A stretch of 32,597 bases of DNA from Chlorogloeopsis fritschii PCC 6912 (GTDB taxonomy: Bacteria; Cyanobacteriota; Cyanobacteriia; Cyanobacteriales; Nostocaceae). Below are positions 19,570-26,499 of this stretch, in pieces. The position numbers and the translations under genes were made by a program. Numbering within the stretch: position 1 is the first letter of the stretch; the number at the start of each line of letters is the position of its first letter. The stretch is taken from positions 1 through 32,597 of the forward strand of contig NZ_AJLN01000060.1 of NCBI RefSeq assembly GCF_000317285.1, written 5' to 3'. A model generated the notes under the pieces. It did not search any database. It saw only the letters and a list, made by a program, of their open reading frames with translations, and was not told the origin of the DNA.

Positions 19570-21816
19570 ATGTCTGTAGTGTCAGAGAGATGGGTTATTA
19601 ATCGGCGTGGTGAAAAAGTTGATTTAGATATATCTAGAATCAAGGAAGTAATTAAATGGGCAGCAGAGGGTCTGGACGTAAATCAAGTCCAACTAGAGTC
19701 TGAAATCAAAGTTCGTCTCCACTGTGGAATATCAACAAAAGAAATTCAGAACAATTTAATAGAAGCAGCACTAAGACTAACCTCTTTGCAAAATCCTGAT
19801 TGGCGGTTTGTGGCAGGGAGGTTATTTTTATGGGGAATGCTAAAAGATATTTCTATTAACCGTGGGTATGGGTACGAAAATAAGGAAGAAGGAAGGAGTA
19901 AGAAGGAAGAAGGACGAAATAACTCTCATCCTTCTTCCTTTGTTACTCACGTTCAAAATCAGGTTACAAAAGGATATTACGATCGCAAAATATTAGATTA
20001 TTCAGTTGAAGACTTGATTGAAGCTGGTTCGTGGTTAGATCCCGCGCGGGATTTAGATTATGACTATGCTGGAATATACCTTTTACAGAAGAGATATTTG
20101 ACAACAGACGAATTACCACAAGAAGCTTACTTAGTAATTGCTCTTTTGTTGGCTCAACAAGAAGGGGAAAAGTGCTTAGAATGGGCGAAAAAATTCTATG
20201 ATGCTATCTCACTAAGAAAGATTTCTCTTGCCACTCCCATACTTGCTTATCTGCGACGCCCTAATGCTAATTTGGCAAGTTGCTTTATCGTGGCAATGGA
20301 AGATTCTCTTGAGAGTATTTTTAAAACAGTACAAGACGTAGCACGTATAAGCAAACACGGGGGTGGCGTTGGTGTTGACGCAACTCGGATACGTGCTGCT
20401 GGTAGTTGGGTTAATGGTGTCAAGAATGCATCAAAGGGTGTGATTCCTTGGTGTTCGGTTCTTAATGCTACATCTGTCGCAGTGGATCAAGGGGGAAAGA
20501 GGGCGGGGGCTGTAACAGTCGCACTGAACTCTTGGCACTTGGATATCGAAGCTTTTTTAGAAATGCAAACCGAGAACGGAGACCCTCGTAGAAAAGCAAG
20601 AGATATTTTCCCTCAAGTCGTAATCCACGACGAATTCATGCGGAGAGTAGAGGGAGACGAGCTTTGGTCTCTAGTTGACCCTTATGAAATCAGAACAAAA
20701 TTAGGAATTGAACTTGCCGAGCTTTGGGGAGAAGAATTTGAAGAAGCTTACGAGAAAATTGAAGATGCGATCGCACGGGAGGAATTAACTCTTTGGCGCG
20801 AGGTCAGAGCTAAAGAACTGCTCAAGCAAATAATGAAGGTGCGGTTGGAGACCGGTTTACCGTATATCTTATTCAAGGATGAGGTTAACCGCCGCAACCC
20901 TAACAATCATATAGGGCAAATACCTTGTGGAAACCTCTGTCAAGAGAGTTATAGCAACGTAGCTCCTAATATGTTTGCTCATACTTGTAATTTAGTCTCT
21001 CTCAACTTGGCAAACATAAACCGTGAAGAACTCGATTACTTCTGTGAGTTATCTGTCCGGTTGCTTGACAATTCAATAGATATCACAACAGCACCAATCA
21101 AAGAATCTACAAATCACAATACGATGTACCGCACCATTGGCATTGGTATTATTGGTCTTGCTGACTGGTGCGCTAAGAACAATCTTAAATACTCGCACTC
21201 TATTTACGAAATCGAAGGTCTCCACGAAGACATAGCTTTTTACAGCATTAGGGCATCTCACCATCTTGCGAAAGAAAGAGGTGCGTATCCGTGCTTTAGT
21301 GGTAGTCAATGGTCACAAGGACGATTGCTAGGTAGATCTCTCCAAGAAATAGCTGTTTACTCTCAAAATTTCCCTCGTTGGTCAACACTCGCAAAAGCAA
21401 TTGAGGAGGAAGGGATTAGAAATAGTCAGATACTTGCGATCGCACCTAACACTGGTAGCGCGCTAATACAAGGTTGTACACCTTCAATCCTCCCAACATT
21501 CTCACGCTTACACTACGAAGCTCGTGCTAAAGGTAGCATTCCCGTGTGTCCTCAATTTATTAAAAATAAGTTTTGGTTCTACGAGGAGAATAAAGAATTA
21601 GACCAGCAGGTAATTGTAGACACTGTGGCAGCAATCCAGAGGTGGGTAGACACAGGTATTTCGATGGAATGGGTTGTGAACCCGAATATTGGAGTCTCCC
21701 CTAAACAGATTTATGAATGGATGCTATCTGCTTGGAAGCAAGGAGTAAAAGCTCTTTACTATCTCAGAAGTTTGCAGAAAGAAACTAAGGAGAATTGTGA
21801 TGCGTGCGCTAACTAA
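19570..21816 (+). CDS. nrdA: Class I ribonucleotide reductase, large subunit
   Basis: 748 residues. An ATP-cone-like start (V-I-N-R-R-G-E-K-V-D-L-D) regulates activity. Catalytic residues: C238 in A-S-C-F-I-V, the N455-C457-E459 set in G-N-L-C-Q-E, C473 in H-T-C-N-L-V-S-L, the Y730-Y731 radical relay in A-L-Y-Y-L-R, and the C-terminal C743/C746 pair in N-C-D-A-C-A-N. All needed residues are present, so the enzyme should be active. It makes deoxyribonucleotides with NrdB. Residues about 103-126 are coded by an inserted purine-rich hairpin repeat between ATP cone and core. The gene opens an operon with nrdB, nblA, dcd and thyX. Confidence 0.93.
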   Translation: MSVVSERWVINRRGEKVDLDISRIKEVIKWAAEGLDVNQVQLESEIKVRLHCGISTKEIQNNLIEAALRLTSLQNPDWRFVAGRLFLWGMLKDISINRGYGYENKEEGRSKKEEGRNNSHPSSFVTHVQNQVTKGYYDRKILDYSVEDLIEAGSWLDPARDLDYDYAGIYLLQKRYLTTDELPQEAYLVIALLLAQQEGEKCLEWAKKFYDAISLRKISLATPILAYLRRPNANLASCFIVAMEDSLESIFKTVQDVARISKHGGGVGVDATRIRAAGSWVNGVKNASKGVIPWCSVLNATSVAVDQGGKRAGAVTVALNSWHLDIEAFLEMQTENGDPRRKARDIFPQVVIHDEFMRRVEGDELWSLVDPYEIRTKLGIELAELWGEEFEEAYEKIEDAIAREELTLWREVRAKELLKQIMKVRLETGLPYILFKDEVNRRNPNNHIGQIPCGNLCQESYSNVAPNMFAHTCNLVSLNLANINREELDYFCELSVRLLDNSIDITTAPIKESTNHNTMYRTIGIGIIGLADWCAKNNLKYSHSIYEIEGLHEDIAFYSIRASHHLAKERGAYPCFSGSQWSQGRLLGRSLQEIAVYSQNFPRWSTLAKAIEEEGIRNSQILAIAPNTGSALIQGCTPSILPTFSRLHYEARAKGSIPVCPQFIKNKFWFYEENKELDQQVIVDTVAAIQRWVDTGISMEWVVNPNIGVSPKQIYEWMLSAWKQGVKALYYLRSLQKETKENCDACAN
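19882..19940. repeat. Purine-rich hairpin repeat, copy 1, in frame inside nrdA
   Basis: Arms AAGGAAGAAGGA (19903-19914) and TCCTTCTTCCTT (19929-19940) are perfect with a 14-base loop (CGAAATAACTCTCA). It adds K-E-E-G-R-S-K-K-E-E-G-R-N-N-S to NrdA. Very similar to the copies at 21821 and 22914. Confidence 0.8.
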
Positions 21817-22912
21817 CAACAAGGAAGAGGGAAGAGGGAAGAAGGAAGAAGGACGAAATAAGTCTTATCCTTCATCCTCCTTTCTTCTTACCCCTCCCTT
21901 GTTTAATCCTGAAGGTGACGATTCGATTGAGCATCGAGAAATTTGGGGTGGGAATTCGACAGGATTGATGAACTTGAATAATTGCAAGTTTCAGTGGGCG
22001 ATCGCACTGTATCGGCAGATGCTAGAAAACTTTTGGATACCAGAGAAAGTTGATCTCTCCCAAGATGCTAATGATTACAAGGTTCTTACTGATGATGAGA
22101 AACAAGCCTACAAAGGCATATTAAGCTATTTGACATTTCTCGACTCTATTCAAGCTAGAAATTTGCCAAACCTCTCGAAGCAAATCACAGCGCCAGAAAT
22201 AACTTTGTGCTTCGCTGTGCAGGAGTTCCAAGAAGTATTGCACAATCACAGCTACCAATACATTCTAGAATCAGTAATCCCAGCAAACGAGCGGCAAGGT
22301 GTGTACGACTTTTGGAGGAGTGATGAAATCTTGCGTAAGCGCTGTGAGTTTATAGCATCAATTTATCAAGATTATATTGACGATCCCACTACAACTAAAT
22401 ATATGCGATCGCTTCTTGCAGACTACCTACTTGAAGGATTGTACTTCTACAACGGTTTTATTTTCTTCTATGTTCTAGCGTCTCGTCACTTGTGTCAAGG
22501 TACTTCTGATGTTATCAGGTACATTAACCGCGATGAGATGACGCACGTTAACTTGATTCAAAAGTTGTTAACTAATGCTGGTATTTCATCTGAGATGCTT
22601 TCGGTTGATGAAATTCAAGCAATGTTTGCAGCAGCTGTTGAATACGAAATCAAATGGACTAACCACATTATTGGGAATCGGGTTCTTGGTATCACAGAAG
22701 CCTCAACTGAAGAGTATACAAAGTATTTAGCAAACTTGAGGTTAAAAGCAATAGGGGTTCCCGCTTTGTTTGAAGATGTTAGAAACCCTTATCAGCACCT
22801 GGAAAGACTTGCTGATACAGGAGCAGAAGGGAATGTAAGAGCGGACTTTTTTGAAGTGACAGTTACCAGTTACAACCAATCAACTTCGCTTGATGGTGAT
22901 TGGAATTTTTAA
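21800..22912 (+). CDS. nrdB: Class I ribonucleotide reductase, small subunit
   Basis: 370 residues from ATG 21800, with AAGGAG seven bases upstream (GTG 21797 is possible). The di-iron ligands are all seen: D115, E145, H148, E212, E246 and H249. Radical Tyr152 is in H-N-H-S-Y-Q-Y, so it is a tyrosyl-radical enzyme. The C-terminal tail (S-L-D-G-D-W-N-F) should dock on NrdA. Residues 7-30 are coded by the second copy of the purine-rich repeat, which has become the N-terminus. Start overlaps the nrdA end by 17 bases. Many filamentous cyanobacteria rely on a class II enzyme, so a phage class I pair would add capacity. Confidence 0.92.
   Translation: MRALTNNKEEGRGKKEEGRNKSYPSSSFLLTPPLFNPEGDDSIEHREIWGGNSTGLMNLNNCKFQWAIALYRQMLENFWIPEKVDLSQDANDYKVLTDDEKQAYKGILSYLTFLDSIQARNLPNLSKQITAPEITLCFAVQEFQEVLHNHSYQYILESVIPANERQGVYDFWRSDEILRKRCEFIASIYQDYIDDPTTTKYMRSLLADYLLEGLYFYNGFIFFYVLASRHLCQGTSDVIRYINRDEMTHVNLIQKLLTNAGISSEMLSVDEIQAMFAAAVEYEIKWTNHIIGNRVLGITEASTEEYTKYLANLRLKAIGVPALFEDVRNPYQHLERLADTGAEGNVRADFFEVTVTSYNQSTSLDGDWNF
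21821..21900. repeat. Purine-rich hairpin repeat, copy 2, at the nrdB N-terminus
   Basis: AAGGAAGAAGGA at 21842-21853 with the same conserved loop (CGAAATAAGTCTTA) and a degenerate right arm. It encodes K-E-E-G-R-G-K-K-E-E-G-R-N-K-S, in the same reading frame as copy 1 in nrdA, so the peptide is nearly repeated in two proteins. Confidence 0.8.
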
Positions 22913-22913
22913 A

Positions 22914-22990
22914 AAAGGAAGAAGTAAGGAGGAAGAAGGATGAAGGATGAAAATATACCTCGTCCTTCTTCCCTCTTCCCTCTTCCTTCT
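22914..22990. repeat. Purine-rich hairpin repeat, copy 3, between nrdB and nblA
   Basis: GGAAGAAGGA (22931-22940) and TCCTTCTTCC (22963-22972) form 10-bp arms around a 22-base loop. Noncoding here. It ends just before the nblA ribosome binding site. Confidence 0.75.
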
Positions 22991-23010
22991 CATTAAAAAG
23001 GAGACGGTAT

Positions 23011-23202
23011 ATGACAGAGGGTGAAAAACCAATAAAGTTAAGTCTTGAGCAACAATTTACAATTCGTTCTTTTGATTCAAAAGTTGATTTGATGAGTGGT
23101 GAGCAAGCAAAAAGTTTTCTCAAAATGCTCCATGAGCAAATGGTTATCAGGGATACCTACTACAAAGAAATACTAAAACATCAGTGGGGGGTGGGAGAGT
23201 GA
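23011..23202 (+). CDS. nblA: NblA-like phycobilisome degradation protein
   Basis: 63 residues from ATG 23011 behind AAAAGGAGA. The pattern L-S-L-E-Q-Q-F-T-I-R-S-F, then M-S-G-E-Q-A-K-S-F-L, then L-K-H-Q-W-G near the end matches NblA along its whole length. NblA marks phycobilisomes for proteolysis, releasing amino acids and reducing light harvest. Some freshwater cyanophages carry nblA. Here it lies between nrdB and dcd; its stop overlaps the dcd start (GTGA). No truncation. Confidence 0.9.
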   Translation: MTEGEKPIKLSLEQQFTIRSFDSKVDLMSGEQAKSFLKMLHEQMVIRDTYYKEILKHQWGVGE

Positions 23203-23642
23203 TAAATGGAATATTAGGGAGAACCCAATTAGAAGCTTGGGCGAAAGATGGTGGGGTAGTCCCTTTTCATCCTGAGGCGATCGCATCTCGAAATAATGAA
23301 ATTTGTATTGATTTGTCACTTGGTTGTATAGCTTTCAATAAAACCTGGTTGCCTGATAAACCTTCTGAAATAACTTTTACTCTAGAGGTTCCTCCTGTAA
23401 CTATGATGCTTGCTAGGACAAAAGAGTATATTGCTCTACCAAATAATCTTGCAGGATTATTGACTATCCGATCCGAGTGGGCGCAAAAGGGACTGAACCA
23501 GTTAACTTCAATTTTAGTTAAGCCAAATTGGAGTGGTTATTTAATTCTTGAATTGTACTTTGTACCTTCCTCTGATGAAGACTTTTTAGTGTTATCAAGC
23601 GGCGATCGCATTGCACAGTTAGCTTTGTTTGGGGTGGGGTGA
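23199..23642 (+). CDS. dcd: dCTP deaminase-like protein
   Basis: 147 residues from GTG 23199, overlapping the nblA stop; GTG 23184 is the alternative. The Dcd/dUTPase fold is seen in A-R-T-K-E-Y-I-A-L-P-N, I-R-S-E-W-A-Q-K-G-L-N, K-P-N-W-S-G-Y-L-I-L-E-L-Y and D-R-I-A-Q-L. It should make dUTP (or dUMP) from dCTP for dTMP synthesis by ThyX. Slightly short and somewhat diverged from bacterial Dcd, so a dUTPase-like activity is possible. Confidence 0.8.
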   Translation: MINGILGRTQLEAWAKDGGVVPFHPEAIASRNNEICIDLSLGCIAFNKTWLPDKPSEITFTLEVPPVTMMLARTKEYIALPNNLAGLLTIRSEWAQKGLNQLTSILVKPNWSGYLILELYFVPSSDEDFLVLSSGDRIAQLALFGVG

Positions 23643-23643
23643 G

Positions 23644-24432
23644 ATGGACAATTTTTTTAGAGTAGAAGTCATTAGTCAAACACCAAATCCACAGCAAGTT
23701 ATCTATGCTGCACTGCACCAAGATTATTCAGATACATTTGTTTATGATGAGCGTGATCATTTTCCATCAGAAGAGGAATGCGGAGAAATAATTATTAAAA
23801 GACTGCTTGCTGGTGGAAGAGGTCATTATGGGCCGATGGAACACCCACAGATAGTATTTAACTGTGGTTATTTCCCTCACAGCGTTATGCAGCAGGCTAG
23901 AACGCATCGCGTTGGGGTGTCGTTTGATTGTCAGTCTTTCCGATATACGGGGAAGGGGATTGCAAGACTAGGGCTAGAGCTAAAATTGGCTCTTAGCAAA
24001 TATCAAAATCTTACCGATTGTTTGCAAAACTCACCAGAATTGAAGGATCATCTGGAACGCACAATTTATTTAAGACCAGTAGGTAAGTACCGTGATCGTC
24101 AAGGTAAATCTTACAAATACGCAGAAGACGACCTCCTTGATGATCTAGTGGAGTGCGCAAGGTTGGTTATAAATTATTCAAATAAGCTAGAGTCTGGGTT
24201 GTCAGAAGAACACGCACGGGGGCTATTGCCTTTTGATTATCGTCAACATTTTGTTGTGTCCTTCAATGTGCGATCGCTTATGCACTTCTTGGATATGAGA
24301 GCACCAGCTAATGCGCAACTAGAGATCCAGCAAATGTGTAAATTAATACTACCACACTTTCTTAGATGGACTCCCGCGATCGCTAGCTGGTACTTAAGTC
24401 ATAGATATACGAGAGCTAAACTTGCGCCTTGA
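23644..24432 (+). CDS. thyX: FAD-dependent thymidylate synthase
   Basis: 262 residues from ATG 23644, one base after the dcd stop (a GTG at 23629 is less likely). The ThyX motif appears as A-R-T-H-R-V-G-V-S-F-D-C-Q-S-F-R-Y, a variant of the RHRx7S signature. F-D-Y-R-Q-H-F and A-Q-L-E-I-Q-Q fit the C-terminal part. It makes dTMP from dUMP using FAD, NADPH and methylene-THF. The normal C-terminal end (A-K-L-A-P) is kept, but the TGA stop is made by the first bases of an IS-like end at 24429. Confidence 0.9.
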   Translation: MDNFFRVEVISQTPNPQQVIYAALHQDYSDTFVYDERDHFPSEEECGEIIIKRLLAGGRGHYGPMEHPQIVFNCGYFPHSVMQQARTHRVGVSFDCQSFRYTGKGIARLGLELKLALSKYQNLTDCLQNSPELKDHLERTIYLRPVGKYRDRQGKSYKYAEDDLLDDLVECARLVINYSNKLESGLSEEHARGLLPFDYRQHFVVSFNVRSLMHFLDMRAPANAQLEIQQMCKLILPHFLRWTPAIASWYLSHRYTRAKLAP

Positions 24433-24480
24433 CATCCTCCCGCCGCTAACCCTTGCGGGTGTAGCGGGGGATTCCACAGA
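24429..24480 (-). mobile_element. Solo IS200/605-type end
   Basis: TTGACATCCTCCCGCC followed by a stem (CCGCTA/TAGCGG at 24443-24448 and 24462-24467, inner ACCC/GGGT) and GGGGGATTCC resembles the terminal hairpins of cyanobacterial tnpB elements. No transposase is attached, so it is a relic or solo end. About 90 bases of unassigned sequence follow before the 24575 gene. Confidence 0.5.
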
Positions 24481-24574
24481 AGTTCTTGAAAGTCGAGAAT
24501 AGAAAGTCTTACTGGCTATTATGTCAGAACGCACATACACACGTTGGACTAAAGCAAAACTATCTATTTGATAT

Positions 24575-25201
24575 ATGAAAGACATTTGGAAAGTTGTTAT
24601 TTCGGATATGGAAGCTCGCCGCTTACACGGTTTGCAAGAGTACGGTAAGCAGGTTTCCCCTCACAGTGGCGAAGACTTTTTACAGCACGCATATGAAGAG
24701 GTTTTAGATCAAGCAGTTTACCTTAGAGCACTTATTGAGGAGCGGATGAACCCAGAACTTAAATTCACCAAAATCGACCCCCGTGCGATCGCACCATCTT
24801 ACGCCACAGAAGGTGACTCAGGACTTGATTTGTACCCGGTGGAGGATTTTATTATTCCCCCAGGAGAGCACGCTGTAATACCAACAGGAATTTCTATCGA
24901 GTTACCGACTGGGTATGAGGCCCAGGTGCGATCGCGCTCTGGATTAGCAGCTAAATACAAAGTTCACGTCCTCAACTCTCCTGGCACCATCGATAATGGT
25001 TACCGTGGCGAAATTAAGGTAATTCTAATTAATCACGGAAGTGTAACCTTTGTATCCCCACACAAGCCTGATGGAAGACTAGCCGCGATCGCACAACTTG
25101 TTATCGCACCTGTCACAACTGTGATTCCCGTAGAAGTATCTGATTTGTCAGATAGCCAAAGAGGTACTGATGGTTTTGGCTCCAGCGATTTAAAAGTTTG
25201 A
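24575..25201 (+). CDS. MazG-like / dUTPase fusion protein
   Basis: 208 residues. Residues 8-58 resemble phage MazG-like pyrophosphohydrolase helices (R-L-H-G-L-Q-E-Y-G-K, G-E-D-F-L-Q-H-A-Y-E-E-V-L-D-Q-A-V-Y-L-R). Residues 64-208 are a trimeric dUTPase with all five motifs: E-G-D-S-G-L-D-L, R-S-R-S-G-L-A, G-T-I-D-N-G-Y-R-G, A-I-A-Q-L-V-I and R-G-T-D-G-F-G-S-S. It would remove dUTP and possibly other NTPs, feeding dUMP to ThyX. No frameshift. A fusion of the two is less common than separate proteins. Activity of the first half is inferred. Confidence 0.85.
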   Translation: MKDIWKVVISDMEARRLHGLQEYGKQVSPHSGEDFLQHAYEEVLDQAVYLRALIEERMNPELKFTKIDPRAIAPSYATEGDSGLDLYPVEDFIIPPGEHAVIPTGISIELPTGYEAQVRSRSGLAAKYKVHVLNSPGTIDNGYRGEIKVILINHGSVTFVSPHKPDGRLAAIAQLVIAPVTTVIPVEVSDLSDSQRGTDGFGSSDLKV

Positions 25202-25209
25202 TTGTTTAG

Positions 25210-25236
25210 TTGTCACTTTTGACATAAAATTTGTCA
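25210..25236. promoter_or_regulatory. Operator TTGTCA-CTTT-TGACAT with an extra half-site
   Basis: 25210-25225 matches the repeated operator. A further TTGTCA at 25231-25236 makes a second inverted pair (TTTTGACA / TGTCAAAA). TTGACA at 25219-25224 may be the -35 of the methyltransferase gene, with a weak CATATC at 25243. Confidence 0.65.
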
Positions 25237-25267
25237 AAAGTGCATATCAAAATCAGGTTGAACCGTC

Positions 25268-25897
25268 ATGCATACAGTAGCAATTTCTAGTAGGAAGACT
25301 CGAAACAATAACGATTTCTACCCTACTCCTGCCCAGTTAACACATAAGCTTCTAGAGGTTGTAGACATTGATCCGGGAGTAACAATCCTAGAACCTTGTG
25401 CTGGAGAAGGTGATATTTTAAATGTTCTCCAATATTACAACGTTGGAGTAGTTGCTTCTGATATATCTTGGCAACCACACCCAGGACAGACAACAACAGA
25501 TGCCACAGAGCGTTTATTTTGGCATTATTGGAAAAACCGACTCAGATTTGAGTGGGTAATTACCAATCCTCCTTTTAACGAAGCTAGTGCAATACTCCCT
25601 TTGGCTTACAAACACGCTTCTGTTGGGGTGTGTTTTCTGTTGCGATTATCTTACCTTGAACCAACAAAAGCTAGAGGTGATTGGTTCCTAGAGCATATGG
25701 ACAACATGAGCAACCTAATTATCTTTGGTCAGCCTAGACCATCGTTTACAGGCGATCGCAGAGTTGACTCAGTAACTACTGCTTGGATGGTTTGGCGCAA
25801 AGATTGGTCTTGGAAAGCTAAGGGGTGTCACTGCCCGTTTGAGTTTGTTTTTAATTGGAGAGACAGTTATGCCGCAGATGTGCTGGAAGCTGGATAG
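25268..25897 (+). CDS. DNA methyltransferase, adenine-N6 type
   Basis: 209 residues. A SAM-binding loop is seen in L-E-P-C-A-G-E-G-D-I, and the catalytic motif in V-I-T-N-P-P-F-N-E, where N-P-P-F indicates an amino-methyltransferase. The N-terminus (D-F-Y-P-T-P-A-Q-L-T) is typical of phage enzymes. No recognition domain, so specificity is unknown. It may protect phage DNA. It has its own operator-promoter at 25210, and its end overlaps the next start by 29 bases. Confidence 0.82.
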   Translation: MHTVAISSRKTRNNNDFYPTPAQLTHKLLEVVDIDPGVTILEPCAGEGDILNVLQYYNVGVVASDISWQPHPGQTTTDATERLFWHYWKNRLRFEWVITNPPFNEASAILPLAYKHASVGVCFLLRLSYLEPTKARGDWFLEHMDNMSNLIIFGQPRPSFTGDRRVDSVTTAWMVWRKDWSWKAKGCHCPFEFVFNWRDSYAADVLEAG

Positions 25898-26099
25898 GAA
25901 CGGACAGATGGCGCTCCATCTAGAAATTGATGGTAGATTTGTACACTTTGCAAATACACCACACAGATTGCCTGAGTACCACAGTACACACAGCGCTGGT
26001 TGGTCAACCTATCAAAAACTTAGAGGGGAGGGGTGGGTGTTAGTACCAGCGCCTAAGAAAGAAGAAGCACCAACAAATCCTTATTTGCAAGGTTTGTAG
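25869..26099 (+). CDS. Hypothetical protein, 76 aa
   Basis: ATG 25869 preceded by GGAGAG, inside the end of the methyltransferase gene. The protein starts MPQMCWKLDRNGQMALHLE, with several His and Trp, and ends K-K-E-E-A-P-T-N-P-Y. No family recognised. Translational coupling to the methyltransferase is likely. Confidence 0.55.
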   Translation: MPQMCWKLDRNGQMALHLEIDGRFVHFANTPHRLPEYHSTHSAGWSTYQKLRGEGWVLVPAPKKEEAPTNPYLQGL

Positions 26100-26118
26100 C
26101 TTTTAGGTATTTATTTAG

Positions 26119-26155
26119 TTGTCACTAGTGACAATTGATATGCTGTGATGATAAT
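26119..26155 (+). promoter_or_regulatory. Operator-promoter: TTGTCA-CTAG-TGACAA and GATAAT
   Basis: 26119-26134 is a perfect 16-base palindrome. Its right arm gives GTGACA (26128-26133) as -35, with GATAAT at 26150-26155 after 16 bases. It drives the small membrane protein at 26229. Confidence 0.7.
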
Positions 26156-26165
26156 ATATTGGTAT

Positions 26166-26195
26166 GCCTCCAGATAGCTGCGAACTTCTGGAGGC
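26166..26195 (+). terminator. Leader stem-loop, GCCTCCAGA / TCTGGAGGC
   Basis: 9-bp perfect stem with a 12-base loop just after the promoter and before the 26229 start. No T-run, so an attenuator or processing hairpin is more likely than a terminator. Confidence 0.55.
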
Positions 26196-26228
26196 TTCGT
26201 TAACCCCTAATTGTGGTCGGAGCCAACA

Positions 26229-26462
26229 TTGGATAGTTTATCAGAAAATAAGTTTTTTAACCTAAGTGCAACATTAGTCACGTTAGGTGTGGTTGGTGCT
26301 TTTGCATTGATTATACCATCTTTTAGCGTCACCAGTGACGGTTCTAGCTCGGAAGATGTTTCCCGGCATGGTGTAACAGATCGTAACCTATGCAAGCAGA
26401 TAGCTAAAAAATATGGTTGGAAGTTACAAGAAATAGTGGGAAGTTTGAAAGCCCACCAGTAA
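26229..26462 (+). CDS. Small single-span membrane protein
   Basis: 77 residues from TTG 26229 with GGAG six bases upstream (TTG 26211 is possible). Residues 11-30 (L-S-A-T-L-V-T-L-G-V-V-G-A-F-A-L-I-I-P) form one membrane segment. The rest is polar, with one Cys and a short basic helix (C-K-Q-I-A-K-K-Y-G-W-K). No family recognised. Its stop overlaps the terminator-like hairpin at 26461. Confidence 0.5.
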   Translation: MDSLSENKFFNLSATLVTLGVVGAFALIIPSFSVTSDGSSSEDVSRHGVTDRNLCKQIAKKYGWKLQEIVGSLKAHQ

Positions 26463-26495
26463 CACCCTGAAAATTTTTTGGATTTTCAGGGTGTT
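26461..26495. terminator. Strong stem-loop AACACCCTGAAAAT / ATTTTCAGGGTGTT
   Basis: 14-bp perfect stem with a 7-base loop, directly at the stop of the membrane-protein gene. Probably ends that transcript, though a T-run after it is short. Confidence 0.65.
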
Positions 26496-26499
26496 ATGT

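Noticed and set aside
24521-24571. 16-codon ORF ending in T-K-A-K-L-S-I, resembling the ThyX tail
   Set aside because: The resemblance to A-K-L-A-P is short and the DNA does not align; ThyX is complete without it.
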